From Syncephalis fuscata (taxonomy: Eukaryota; Zoopagomycota; Zoopagomycetes; Zoopagales; Piptocephalidaceae), in assembly GCA_025786725.1 (NCBI GenBank), contig JAHLTZ010000020.1:186001-250000 (forward strand): a DNA stretch of 64,000 nucleotides, given 5' to 3'. Under the pieces are notes generated by a model that saw only the letters and a list, made by a program, of their open reading frames with translations, was not told where the DNA came from and did no database searches. Below, one piece after another: positions 1 to 12,633 of the stretch (position 1 is its first letter; the number at the start of each line of letters is the position of its first letter). The position numbers and the translations under genes were made by a program.

Positions 1-1567
1 TTTTATACACAAAATATCACTGTTGTAATAATTGACTAGTGCCGATTGTCTAAAATAAAGTGTCAATGTCTGCATATTTAAATGACAATTTGCTAAATAA
101 ATGCACTAATACTATTCATTGCTACTGTATTAGATATAAATAAGTTGGAGATAAATTTTATTTATTTATTTAAGATTAATCAGAGCAAACAGAAGATGAA
201 TCATGTACTACTGTAATGATGCGTATCAATATTTCTATAATTAAAAGGATACAATCAACTTATGCACGGTAGTAGGTAGCTGTGAAGAAGTAAAGGTTTA
301 TATAGTAATGCTACCGTTGCATTGGTGTTCTAAGCTGTTTGAGATGCATGCAAGTATTGAGATTAGGATTATCGGCGAAAGTAACAATAAAGGCATAAAT
401 GTGCATCGTTATTGTTTCGGTAGAACTAATAGATTAATCAGCTTTGCATTGTTGAGCAGTGTAGAAACATTGAAAAAATAATCAATACATTTTATCAAGC
501 GCTTAATACTTCTCCTGATGTTACTTTTTTCCTATCTGCAAAGCTATTATATATATTGGAAATAATACATAGTCGTTTAATAAATATCAACCTTTTTACT
601 ACTTGATTTCGTTTTCAGCAATAGTCATCATTATATTCGTCCATATTGTTTATTTATTTGTTTGTGTAGGCAAATCACTATTAACATGAAACCTTCTATT
701 GCTGTTGTCTGCACCATCCTTGTGACTTTTGTGGCCGATACAGCCATGGTGGATGCTAAATCAGCTATGATTCGTCGTAGTATGTTGTAATTGCACCAGT
801 TTATTATTCAACTAATTAAATACTGTTTTTATTACCAAACTAACAATTTAGATCGTAAGTAATTTCATTAACAATTGATCATACGCTGCTTATACGTTAT
901 TTTCGCATGTATTTCATAATTTGTATTAATGTTGGTAAGTGGCATTGTATATTGCCTGTTATATATTAATATTATTATCTATGTCATATTTACTTATAAA
1001 CATAGAATAGGCATACTTCCAGGGCATTTGCATTGACGGCTTAATTGAACTCCTATTCCAACATACTTTGGATATATATTTGGCAAAAACAAGACCATTC
1101 AACAACTGTTGTTTAGCCATTTATACACCAAGTTTCAGCCAATGTTCCAGTTTACTCGCCTTTTACTCAATGGCAGCATCATATTATAACATCTTGCAAT
1201 TGATGGTGTTTACTCGACTATGCAAGATTGTAGTAATAAAATCATGATTCCACTTAACTCACTTTGATCTAGTTATTGTAATTATACTCGTGTTTTATTT
1301 ATATTCAATGATTTATAAGTTATTCTGTATTAGTAATCGATATATATTAATATAATTGATGACAATACTATTATCAGTAGTATTGAAAATGATATAATAT
1401 ATTTGTCGATATTTACAATAAACAGCAACTAACTAGTAGCCATTACTACACTATAAATGAAGATTACACTAAACCAAACTACACTTCAATATATACCAAA
1501 CAAATAATATATTCAACAGCAAAAATATCATATTATACAGGAGTAGAAAAAACGAAAATAGTCCTCA
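1..1567. other. AT-rich spacer downstream of the homeobox gene
   Basis: Very AT-rich sequence with no long reading frame and no recognisable domain. It contains one short candidate secreted-peptide frame (listed separately) and the 3' flank of the minus-strand homeobox gene that stops at 1568. I see no RNA gene or repeat array in it. Confidence 0.6.
686..790 (+). CDS. Candidate small secreted peptide (34 codons) or first exon of one
   Basis: An ATG at 686 opens a 34-codon frame whose N-terminus looks like a signal peptide: a Lys at position 3 (MKPS...), then a hydrophobic run (IAVVCTILVTFVA), then a small-residue region before VDAKS. A GTATGT donor-like hexamer at 780 and a TAG acceptor near 851 suggest the frame could continue by splicing. 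I do not recognise the product. The call rests only on the signal-peptide shape, so it could be chance in AT-rich DNA. Confidence 0.25.
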   Translation: MKPSIAVVCTILVTFVADTAMVDAKSAMIRRSML

Positions 1568-4500
1568 TTACAACCAAGGACGGAATGAAGCATTATTATA
1601 ACTAGATGATGATGATGATGATGATGATGGTTGAGATAATACTATATCCTGTTGAGATGTATTCGTATTAAGCTGTTTAACACGATCTTGCTCTACTTGC
1701 TCCTCTGATTCATTCAAAGCATCTTGTTTTGACGTACTTTCTTCAACCAACGGAAAAGCATAGTCAGAGCCTTTCCTATTAATAGCCGCATGATTATCAC
1801 TATGCTTTTCATTCGGTGGCGAATTCGTCAAGGCTGGGGACGGCGGAGAGTCTATCGCACCCATAGGCAATCTTAGTAAGTGAGAAGGCTTTACTTTAGA
1901 TGATAGATTCACACTAACGTTTGAAGAGGTTGATGAAGACGGCGAATACGAAGAGCTATCACGACCCTCGATCATTGATGACTTATTCGCTAATTGCGTA
2001 TCATCGCCGTCATCATCAGCTTTACAACTACTCTCGATCTCGGACATCTGATCACTACTAGCACTATTACTATCACTTTCATTAGGTTGTTGTTGTTGTT
2101 GTTGTGATACAAATGACGCAGCCGATGCTAGAACCGACATCGATCCATCTTTACCCTCTGTCTTGCCCGTTGTTGCCGTTGTCTTCTTCTTTGCTGATCG
2201 ATCAGCTGCTGTCACTTTAAACGCTGCCCGTCGCGAACCACGAACCACATTAGGTAATGGGGTCGCCGGTGCAGCACTAAATCGACTCAAATTCGGTTCA
2301 GATTGGCGTCGCTGATACCTGGATGACTTGCTCGCCCATGGTGATGTCGATGGCGATGTATACTTCCACGATGATCTTAATTGTTGATCACCTGAAACCG
2401 CAGTCGATGAAGGGGTCATAGCTGGTTTATTCGCCATACGATGTCCATTATTACCATTCTCTTCAATAACTGTTAATGATGGTCGAGGCGATGTACTAGC
2501 CGGTATACTTGATGATGTCATTACTCGATTGGGATAATAGTAATAGGGTGGTGGATGTGGATGTGACATAGTCCCTTCATAATAAACGGGTCCTTGGGGT
2601 GTTAGTGGTAGAGAGGCACCACTATGAGGTGGATGCGGCAACTGTGGTGGTAGACAAGCAGTCATAGGTGATGGATAAGGTATCATCATATAACCTGGTG
2701 GTGGCATAGGCATAGGCATAGGCATAGCTCTAGACGGAATACCTTCTAGTGATGGATGTCGTCGATGTCCCATTACTCTACTAGGTCGAGGTTGTTGTTG
2801 ATCCATTACATAAGGTGTAGTAGCAACAACACCAACACCACTATGTCGTCTAGTATGGCCGGCAACGGGTGATGGTGGTATATCTACACCGGCCGGTGGT
2901 CCATGGGGTCGATATCCACTCGGGGGTGGCAATAGTGTAGGTGACACACCAATCGCCTCATTATAACTACCACTACTAGTAGATGATGATGATGGTGGTG
3001 GTGGTCCTACAGGCCCTGAAGGTCGATAGAACATAGGTGAGACAGGTGCAGATAGTAATGGTGATGGGCCATAGTAATTAGGAGGGGGTGCCATAGTGTA
3101 GTTAGCCGATGTAGGAGAAGGTAGAGGTGGTGGTAGCACTCGTCCATACAGTAATGGATGTTGAGGCGGTGTAGCTGTTGTAGCAGAATGTGGTGGTGGT
3201 GGTAGATGTGATGGATAGTGTAGATGTTCAGGAAAAGTGCCTGTTAATGGTGCAGTTAATGGACCTCTATTATAATAATAAGGATGATGCTGATGATGAT
3301 GGGATGCAGTGCCAGGTGAGTGTAATGGATATCGATATGGATAAACACCACTATTTTTACCAGAACTACTACCACTACTGTGATCACCACCACCCTCCAT
3401 CATCATCATATAGTGTGATGACATGGCAGGTTGATAGGGAATAGCTTGAATAGGTGGTGGTCGAGTACCACCAGTATTAGTATTAATGGCAGTGGCAGTG
3501 GCAGTGGTATGGGTGGTTATCATTGGTGTAACCGAGTTCTGTAAGGATCGGTTGTGCATCGATAAAACGGGACTGGCCGAATAAAGAGACTGATCCGAGG
3601 GAAGTTCAACCTCCTCTTCACCTTTATTATTATTATTCATAGCATGTGTATGAGTATCGTCATCTGTATCACTACAATCAATATCATGACGTCGATGATA
3701 GTTTAGTCTTTCTTTTCCGTCTGTTTCTTCTTCATCCATGGTCATCATAGTGGCGTGGACGCGTTTACTTGGATGAGAGGCTACTGGTTTACCACTAGCA
3801 TTGAATCGAGTAGGTACAAATTGGAATTGAATAGGCCTAGCCGATGGAGAAGGAGAAGCAGAAGCAGATAATGGATCAGCAGTATTACTAGTTGTGGTTG
3901 CTGTTGTTGTTGCTGTAGTAGTCACTGTTAAATGTCGAGGCCGTTTACTAGGAGATAATCGCTCTTCTGGTCCAATATCATCTTGTCTTGAATAGTTCAT
4001 GTCATCACCTTCATGAGAATAGTTTACTGGATATTGTTGTTGTTCCTTTTCTCTTAATCGTAATCGATTGACTTTAGCTCGTCTATTTTGAAACCATACC
4101 TAAATAGATAATTAGTATTTATATGTATGTATATATGTATTAACATCTTTTTTACTTACTTGAATTTCTCTGTTGCTCATATCTAGTCGTTGGGCAAGTG
4201 ATTCTCTTAAATCCCATCCTGGTGTGTCTGAATGTTGAAAGGCCGCAGTTAATTCACGCAATTGTTCTGGATTAACACGACGGCGTCTCTTCTTTTCAGC
4301 ATTACTTTCGACTGCCACCATCGTGATATCTTTATGATAAGTAGATGATGATGATGATGGTTGTTGTTGTTGTTCTATATCTTGTGATATAGATGAACAA
4401 GTTGATCCAGATGAGGATGAAATAGTACCAATAGATTGAGCTCTCATTGTAGGTGATAGACTACTTGGTGGGTTTTCACTCTTCTCTTCCCATGGCTTAT

Positions 4501-5254
4501 CGGTGGTATGAGATGACTGTCTGGACAGAGTAGCTGGTCTACGTTTTTGACGACGACGGGTCAAGTTTAATCGACGTTGTTGAGTCTCTGGTGTTGTTTG
4601 AATAAAGGTAAGGCCATTTGTAGTCGTGGTAAGTGTAGTACTAACAGGTGCATCAGATAAAATAGCCGGTACAGGTATACGATAAGACATTTCAGTTGTA
4701 GTATTCGTAGTAGGTGTAGATAATTTAAATGGTGATGATGTAGATAGTTGTGGTGATTTAGACGGTAATAGTTGTGGTGTTACTGTCTTATCATCTTCAG
4801 TTACAATGACTGTTCTATCGGACATCATTGTACCACTTGCCGTGCTCATCCAATAGACTTTCTTTTCTCCCTCTTCTTCTTCCTCTTCTTCCTCTTGTTC
4901 ATTGGCCTTTGTTGATTTAAATGGCTCTTTGTTGGATTGACTTTGCATTGCATCGCTTTGTTGATGATCTGCTTGATTATTGTCGTCCTTTTCGTTTAAA
5001 TCCAATGGGTCATTTTCATGGTTATCATTTTCATCCAGAACAATGTCGGTTGGTGGTTGTTTAAATGGACTGGCCATATCCAATGATAGCTGTTCAAATA
5101 AACACTTTCTAGGATCTGGCATAGGTTCATTTGCTTCTATTGGTAGTGACGATGATTCATCGGTTATATCCATTGCTGTCTTAGATAATGTTGAGTGTTC
5201 AACTGTTTTAGACTCTTGTATTGACGATTTAGTCGTCTCAATTGGTAGATCCAT
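1568..5254 (-). CDS. Homeodomain transcription factor, large, low-complexity C-terminus
   Basis: Two exons, 5254-4160 and 4099-1568, joined over a 60-nt GTAAGT...TAG intron (4159-4100), give about 1,208 residues. The intron splits the homeodomain immediately before helix 3. Exon 1 ends ...SNREIQ and exon 2 begins VWFQNRRAK, so residues about 320-380 form a complete 60-residue, non-TALE homeodomain. Spacing from helix-1 Phe20 to Trp48 is canonical, and Gln50 and Asn51 are present. A basic KKRRRR run precedes it. The N-terminal part is acidic and Ser/Thr-rich. The C-terminal 800 residues are Pro/Ser/Tyr/His/Thr-rich, with short Gln and Ser runs and no second domain. A start 66 nt further upstream is in frame, but its product begins with a Cys/Phe run coded by a simple AAAC repeat, so I chose ATG 5254. 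Likely a nuclear DNA-binding regulator; targets cannot be inferred. Confidence 0.85.
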
Positions 5255-6946
5255 AGTAAAAAAATAAAGACAAAAAGCAAACAAACAAACAAACAAACAA
5301 ACAAATAAACAGATGGACAAAATAAAATGGCAAGTGTGAATATAAATGATCCGTATAAAAGTGTCTAAATAGAGTAGTCATTAATTAGCTATTATTACAA
5401 TTATTGTCCCCATTTAATATGATATTACTACTATTATCATTACTATCAATAGAATCGATACTATTGACATTCTATATAGAATGTGTTAATGGGAATATGA
5501 ATCATTATTAAATGAACATACAACTCCGTTATTATTAATCACATCGATATCAAGTAATAATGGTTTGCCAAGAACACATACTATTTGGGTAATCCTATTT
5601 ACTTACCAATAGAAGATTTTGTTTTTCTCTTTTTCTCGCTTATCCTTTTATTGTAGTCGTAGTCGTAGTAGTAATAGTAGTGGTAGAAGTAGAGAAAAGA
5701 TAGCTGCTGTTATCACTAAAGTGTAGTAACGGTAACGGTAACAATAACTATAGTTGTAGTTATGTTTCTTTTTGTTATTTCTGCTTCACTTTCTGCTTCT
5801 GCTAATTTGGTTATGTTGAATGGTCGTTAATAATCGTCACCAGTGTGTGTGTGTGTGTGCGTTAAATAAACCACTGTAGGCCTTTTACTTGTACACGTCC
5901 ACCAACTAGGCACCGGAAACGTAATCGTCGTTAAAGTTAAAAGATAAAAAGAAAAAAGTTAATGTTAACAGATAAACACGCTGTCCACGCTTATAACTAA
6001 CTAACCACGACAAATATACACTTTTAACAAACGAGTATGGTTAATATAAACGATAAATGGACAAATAGTAAGAATGAGAACTAGAGTGGTGGAACGAGTA
6101 TAAAAAAGGAAATGGCAGCCTAATGGCAATCTCCAAATAAAAAGACTACAGGTGGTACATGTACCTCAAACGGTAATCTGAAGTAATAAAAGAAAAAAGA
6201 GAATATAAGCTGGTGTGTTGTTGCTGTTGTTGTTAGTAGAGCAATCGTCGCTTTAGTCGTAGATTGGTGATGCTGGTGGTGGCAATAATAGTGACAATAG
6301 AAGTAATAGCCGTAAAAGTAATGTTGCAGTGCAGTAAAAGTAAACGACCATGCGATGGGAAGACCAAAAGACGTAACGGACATGCAGACCCTCATTACCC
6401 ACACAGTAAGGAAAGTAATTGAGCGGCCGCCTTCATCTAATTGGATTCACTTTGAAACTTTAATGCTACCGCGTGTGATAGATTAATTAATTGGTTAATA
6501 TTGTTTCTATCGTTTTTAGCCTCATTTACCCGTTCACTTGTAGACGAGTATTTGATTCATCGTTATCTATATTTAGATAAAGAATAAATGGGCTTACAGT
6601 TATGGAAATATGATTTTCAGATAATTGTCACGTGTGAGTACAAGTAACGAACGTGAACACTGACAACGACTACAGTGACTATACTATTTATTCATATACA
6701 TTACATGGTTAGATTATGAATAGTGTTGATGCATGGGAAGTATTAATTCGCTGTATAAATTATGTTTTAGTGCATTAATTAATTAAATGGTGATTGGTTT
6801 AAGCTTTTTATTTTTAATTAAAGGATGTGTTGTGCTAATCAAAGTAAAACATAAAAATTAATTAGTGTTTATTTAGTAAACATGTTTCAATTACATGTGC
6901 ACACACACACACAAATGATTGACATAATGACAATGACAGAATGATA
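5255..6946. other. Intergenic region upstream of the homeobox gene
   Basis: No supportable gene. Near 5278-5305 an AAAC repeat abuts the homeobox start codon, and a short GT repeat lies near 5845-5858. TAG/GTA-rich low-complexity stretches at 5640-5760 and 6190-6310 create spurious frames on both strands. The region probably holds the long 5' leader and promoter of the minus-strand homeobox gene. The 3' end of the rhomboid gene lies at 6947. Confidence 0.5.
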
Positions 6947-8227
6947 TTAATTCATTATCTTAGTGTTACTATTAAGTAGAAGCTGAGGCTGAAGGACCAC
7001 AGTACCCTGTTGGTTACTGCTTGATGGTTGTCCTAAACGAACACCTTGGCCAGGGAATTTATTAGCCTCAGAGGATGAAGCATTGTTATTGTTGTTGTTT
7101 GGCGATGAGGCAGCAAATGGATTACTAATTAAAGTTATTAACAATAAATTACTACTATTATTACTATATTAAAACCATTTACCTCAAGTATCTGTTTTCA
7201 TTGGCTGTAGCTGGGTCAACATCACCTGAATGAACAGGTAGCCATGCAAGTCCATCGGTTTCAGCCTTGACATATCGTCGCATCCTTGTCAAGGATTGGA
7301 GCCAGCTTAGATTCTCTAATCGTTCAAAGTGATAGGCCCTAGGTATTACATAGCGTAACAGTCCATAGGCATCTGAACATTGACGGTTAATTATGATACT
7401 ATTCAATAAACGATAGCTTACATAGATAGCCGGCTAACATGCCTGTAAAGTGGCCCCAAAATGAAGCATTAGGAAATAGAATGGTCACCACTAGTAGCAT
7501 AAAAATTGGAAATAGCTGTGATGGCACCGTAAATAAACCGAAAAAGCTAAATAAGGATAATCATTATAAATTATTTATAATAGAGTAATATGTTCGCTAC
7601 TGACCTGCGTGATCCATAACGTTTGGCTTCCCATACAATAAGGGCGAATATCCATCCACTGCTACCGGCAACAATGGTGTCAGATAGAGCGCTATCGCCT
7701 ACAGATAGGGCGACATAGCCCAGCCCAGGCAAGATAGAAAAGGTGACAATAAGTAGATAGGCAGTTTGCAGCGTGCCTACAGCCGATTCTAATAACGACA
7801 ATAAAGGAACAAGACCCAGTAGATTAAGCAGCAAATGACCCAAGCGTAAATGAATCCATGGAAATGTCACAAGTCGATAAACTGTTTATATTGAATTAGA
7901 ATACAAATACAAAATCTGTCAGTATAATGTATCTACTATGAATGCAGCAATGACAACAACAATAGCAATTACGAGTCTAGTAGACTACTTACCCTCCCAT
8001 TGTAGAATATGATTGGGCCATAAGCCTAGTTTTGAAGCGGCAGCCTCCCAAGACAATACACGAACGGCAAACGTATCAGCTACATAGATGAGCGTCATCC
8101 ATATTGCTATGCTAATACATAAAAGCGGCAACGATTGGATATAAACACCTAGTCCCGATAGTAATGCAGCTGGATGGACGGCGTGACGTAGTCCGCCCGA
8201 TATGCTAGCCGTCTGAGGTGAAGGCAT
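6947..8227 (-). CDS. Rhomboid-family intramembrane serine protease, Rbd2-like
   Basis: Five exons in consistent phase: 8227-7993, 7881-7605, 7546-7422, 7372-7183 and 7124-6947, giving 334 residues. The first hydrophobic segment is at about residues 24-50. The family hallmark with adjacent hydrophobic residues follows at about 79-102 (YRLVTFPWIHLRLGHLLLN). The GSSG motif places the catalytic Ser at about residue 153, and the catalytic His is at about 203 in WGHFTGMLAGYL. Both residues of the Ser-His dyad are therefore present, and the enzyme is probably active in a Golgi/ER-type membrane. The cytosolic tail from about residue 215 carries an Asn/Ser-rich stretch. Length and layout fit fungal Rbd2 proteins, which cleave transmembrane segments such as the sterol-sensing SREBP precursor in some fungi. 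That role here is inference. Confidence 0.85.
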
Positions 8228-8493
8228 AGCGATGAAGGTGTGAATTCAATACGGATTCGCAACGCTGATGCAATAGAGTAAGCGTGGTAAGCTAAAGAGA
8301 GGAAGAGGAAGGACAACTATGACTAATGGCCGCTGTTTAGACCAGAGTTAAAGAAAATAAGGAGTAAGTGTAGAGGCAAGTTGTTAAGAAAGAGTCTTCT
8401 ATTTGACTATCATCTATAAACACGTAATTATTGCCGGTTCCGGCTATGTTTTATTATTGGCTGTTCATTATTTATTGATATAAATCAGACCAA

Positions 8494-9825
8494 TTAAAGC
8501 TTTTGTTCATTATTGTGTTGTTCAATGGAGAGTGTTTGTGAAAGTAGACCGGTCTGACCAGGAAGTAGAGACTGATAATTGCGTACATGGCCTACTTCTA
8601 CACAGATGAATTCACCTTCGGCTCCAGGATGTAAATCGGCCATGGCAGCTGCTTTCTCTTGTGCAGGATTCCACACCACTATAAATAATCAACAGGGTTA
8701 TCGTTACTCGTTCACATTTATATTTATATCTGGAGACAATACTTGCCAACATCAGTGCCGCCTTCACGCTGCATATGAATTGATGGACCATGGTCATTAT
8801 GAATGCCTACAGCGTGATCAAAGGAGACATCTTGATAGACACGGTCAGTCTCGCCAGTAATACGCGTTTCAGCCGTATCCTGAACACATGTTGGTGTGCC
8901 GTCAATGACTTTATCGACATAGGATTGACCAGATAGGCCAGTTACGCCAACATGAGTAATATCTGGCACATGGAAATAAGTATGTAGTAATGCTTGGTAA
9001 TCAAAGGCCCGTCCGCCATCATTAAGGCTTTTCTCGCCATTCCAAATGACTAGCTTTGTTGTTAGTCGACTTTCTTTATTATCATCTGCTTTAGTAAGGG
9101 TAACTAGGTAGGATAGTCGGAAAACATATGGGAATATGGTTCGCTGTTCTTCAGTTAGATCATGTTCGGTAATATCTATAGGATAGACATTTTAGTAAAA
9201 TATAGTAATATTAGTATATAATGCACTATTAATTGCCAACTATAAAGCGATAAGTAGCTTGTAATGCTACTTACAAAAATTGACCTGAACTGCTTGTTCA
9301 TCATCTTGTCGGTTTTCTCTTGCCACCAGCGTGTATTACGTGCAAATCCTACAGATATTATTATAATAAACTCTGTAATAACAAGAGTAATAATAACAAA
9401 TTTACCATGTTGTGGAAATTGACCATATGGATGCTTTGGATCAGAGGCTTTACCAAACTGTGGAAATACTAGTGGAATACTAGCAAACAAGCAGGCAATA
9501 ACATAGATATCGTCGGTGTTTATAGATATATAGATAGATAGATATAAACATGTATAGCAACTCTTTCTACTTACCCGCCTCGAATAGCTTTGCTGCCATC
9601 CAGTATAGCGGTTTTACTATAGTAAATATCATTTTAGATAAAAGTAATATTAGTTTGTCATAATATGTTATTGGCACAACTCTACCTTAAAAATAAACGC
9701 TCTTTACCGGCTGAATGCCAACTAATGATCGTCGCGCCAAAGAGGTGGACGGTTACTGAATTGTCAGTGTTGGCAGTGCCTAGTTGCAATAGAACACGCG
9801 AGTCATCCAATTGAGTTACTGGCAT
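8494..9825 (-). CDS. Glucose-6-phosphate 1-epimerase (aldose-1-epimerase-like), one frame break
   Basis: Six exons: 9825-9686, 9616-9575, 9479-9406, 9348-9275, 9175-8747 and 8678-8494, about 314 residues. It closely follows fungal hexose-6-phosphate mutarotases (the YMR099C family): LDGSKAIRGGIPLVFPQFG near the N-terminus, the FPQHGFARN motif with the conserved His, LLHTYFHVPDI in the middle, VVWNP and EVGHV near the C-terminus. It interconverts alpha and beta anomers of glucose 6-phosphate in the cytosol. ATG 9825 gives the family N-terminus (MPVTQLDD...). A start 57 nt upstream would add a hydrophobic stretch that the family lacks. Exon 4 begins in the GFARNTRWW frame but must end in the EQAVQVNF frame to meet exon 5, which needs one extra base within about 9310-9330 (an AAAA run in sense). 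The intron 8746-8679 uses a GC donor (GCAAGT). Confidence 0.85.
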
Positions 9826-11046
9826 TTTAGAAAGTGTCAATACAACAAAGGAGAAGAAATAAGCAAGAGCTGACGTCAGCAACGGCCAGTCTGTATAAAT
9901 AGTTAAATTTCACAACACATTTTTAACACTTTTAAATATAAATAATTGCTTTATACAACACTAATTATATTTGTTAAGACATAGCTAGTGTAGATTGGTG
10001 TATTGAAAATTATAAATGGTATTTAGTATGCTATCTTTTATACAACTAAACCAATAAAATGTTATATATTATGGCAATTGTATTACAAGTTGTATGCTTA
10101 TGCTGATTATATGATGTTTTGACACCAAATTATGAGTTGCTATTTAACTGGTATATTAATGAGTCTTCAGTATTATTTGCTCAAATTGACTCTAGCAAAA
10201 GTACAGCTTTGTTCTTTATTGCTTCGTGCTTATTTGCCGCGTGATTGATTAAACCGTGTTCTAGATTGACAGTGGCTGTTTTTTGTTCATTTCCATTACT
10301 CTGCAATATGTTTGGCAGTGGATGTTCAACTGGAACGGCCATAATGTCCAAGATCGACATAAAGGCTGATGACTACGCAATTATCATGCACCACCAAATG
10401 CATCATTCTCGTAACTAAACTAAATAGTGCTAGCTATATTTATGTTAAATAAACAAATAATAACTTGCTATATCCTAGTCTTATTAACACGACATACTGT
10501 ATACGTATTGCATGTAAATACTAACTTTTGTCATTGCATGAAATTAATCAAGTCAAGGCCAAGTCTTAGTATGTCCCTGATAAGAGGTCGCAAGAAATTG
10601 TTCTATTTTTATTTGCACCTTGATTGGATACATAGACAACTCTACGAGTCATGCTAGCACTATATTACTAAAACAGGACTAAATATCGGCAAAATCAAAA
10701 AAGGCGAAATACGTTACTGTTCGCGCACAGTTTGCGGTTCTGTAGATGCAAGCAAATTAATTGGCCTGAATTGACAAACGCTTTTCTTACCAGGAACGGC
10801 ATGCATATTCAGTTATTGCATCAAACAGAACTTATCTGTCAATAGTCGCAATCTCATATAAAAATACATACCCCTTTCTCGTTCACTATACCCACAGTTT
10901 TCCATATTACAACACATTGATTTACATCGTTATATCGCCAATAGCTATTTAAATCGATGTACTCTTCGCTTAAAGTGCCATTTCTAAAACATACTAGTAA
11001 GGTGTACCTGGGTTTAGCAAAGCACTGTTTGCACACGAAACCCACC
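9826..11046. other. Spacer with the left edge of the duplicated segment
   Basis: AT-rich sequence holding the promoter of the epimerase gene and, from about 10690 on, the upstream flank of the first hydrolase copy. This flank is recognisably repeated upstream of the second copy from about 13945 (shared AAAATCAAAAA and GATGCAAG...TTAATTGG segments). One 59-codon minus-strand frame is listed separately. No other gene is supportable. Confidence 0.5.
10181..10360 (-). CDS. Candidate small protein of 59 residues, unrecognised
   Basis: ATG at 10360 to a TGA at 10181 encodes 59 residues of fairly protein-like composition (begins MSILDIMAVPVEHPLP, ends AVLLLESI), with balanced charged residues and a mildly amphipathic C-terminal half. 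There is no signal peptide or membrane segment, and I know no family for it. It lies about 360 nt upstream of the epimerase start on the same strand. It could be a short gene, an upstream frame in a long leader, or chance. Confidence 0.2.
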   Translation of the reverse strand: MSILDIMAVPVEHPLPNILQSNGNEQKTATVNLEHGLINHAANKHEAIKNKAVLLLESI

Positions 11047-12633
11047 ATGGATTTGAATATTCCACCTCAGGTATGTTTATCCATAAACAACATGTTACTT
11101 ATGATATATAATATACTACTCTAGACTGACTGTTATCTTGCAAAACAAACGGGCACTTGGTTATGACGCTTAATCGTCCCAAAGTATTCAATGCACTAAC
11201 TTTGCAGATGATATGTGATATTAGAACACATCTTTTGGTAAAAAATAGCAAAAACAAAGCATTGAAACACGCTTTTATTAATACTAAATAATAATAGGAA
11301 TTTGAACAATTAAATGCCAATAAATTGGTTTTAATGAAATCAAGTCACCCCAAGATATTTTGTTCAGGCGGAGATATTAAAGGTAATACTAATTACACAG
11401 TTGCAATTATAGTAATGATGTAAAAAGATACACTGAAGAAACTGAAAATCGGAGACCCGACAGCTTTTGGCTATGCTCGAGAACAATACCAGCTTAATCA
11501 TCTTATCGGTACATTAAAAAAGCCATATGTTGCTATAATTGATGGCTATACCAGTAAGTAATTATTAAAGGCTGTATATCGTATTAATGGTGTTATTACA
11601 TAGTGGGTAGTGGAATAGGATTATCGGTCCATGCACCGTTCAGAATTAGCACTGAAAATACAGTGATTGCAATGCCTGAGACAAGATAGGTTATTTTCCT
11701 GATGTCGGTAGCGGCTTCTTCTTGCCTCGTATGGATGGAGAAATCGGCATCTATTTGGGTCTCACCGGTGCTCGACTTACAGGCGAGGATGCATTGTGCG
11801 TGTAAAAGCTAGCTTGTATAAACAGTCGGTTAACATCGTGATTAGACATGCTGGATTTGCTACACACCACGTGCAGTCCAAACAGCTGCCTGAATTAGAA
11901 AATGCACTTATTAGTTTAGCATCTGCTGACATCGAATCTGTTCAAGCAACAATCGAGAGGTTTTCAGCCAAGTCTACTGAAAAGCCGTACTCACTTGAAC
12001 CTCATCGCGCAGCCATCGATCGGTAATTAATATTGCATTAAGTCATTACTTTATTAACATGTGTGCTGTGCAGTTGTTTTAAATTTGAGTGCTTGAAGGA
12101 AATCTGCAAGGCTCTGGAAAATGAAAATACGCCATGGGCTAAAGCAACACTCGAAATGTTACATCAAATGTCACCAACTAGCACTCAGGTAATTAACAAG
12201 CAAATTACACAACTGAAATTTAATCTGCATTTTAGGTGGGGTTATTGCATTTGCGTGCGGCTAGAAGCATGAGTTTTGCGGAGGAAATAATAAATGAATA
12301 CGATTTAGCTCAAAAATGCCTGGTGAGTTGGTGTGAATTACTATAAAAAAGCTTTAATTAATCAAACAAAAGCCATATCCCGACTTTTGTGAAGGCGTCA
12401 CAGCACTACTGGTGGAGAAGCGACCAGCAGTCTGGTCACCTGCCACCATTGCCGACTTGTCTCTAGAACATATCAAGCAAGAGTATTTTATTAAAAGATC
12501 AGCTGAAAAGCTGGTTTTGCTAAACGACTGTGACTATAAGCAGTATCCCTATGCTAGAATGGGATCGAATAGCAAGAATTCTGTATTGCAGCTATCGCCA
12601 AAACATAAAAGAAATGCGCAAGCCAATCTTTAA
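11047..12633 (+). CDS. 3-hydroxyisobutyryl-CoA hydrolase-like, copy 1 (two single-base frame gaps)
   Basis: Nine exons mirror copy 2: 11047-11070, 11125-11237, 11298-11382, 11428-11553, 11604-11801, 11846-12022, 12074-12188, 12236-12322 and 12373-12633. Exon 2 is one base shorter than in copy 2 (gap near 11130-11139), and exon 5 is one base shorter near 11682 (ACC reduced to AC). Read literally, each gap causes an early stop. Outside these two spots every codon aligns with copy 2, and many differences are synonymous. From about 11727 to about 12700 the two copies are identical. Motifs are as in copy 2: CSGGDIK for the oxyanion-hole region and FPDVG with the catalytic Asp. It is either a very young pseudogene or an intact gene with under-called bases. 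Confidence 0.7.

Noticed and set aside
6120-6404. Minus-strand open frame of 94 codons
   Set aside because: Composed mainly of Tyr/His/Thr runs produced by GTT/GTA-rich low-complexity DNA in the homeobox upstream region; no domain, no splice context.
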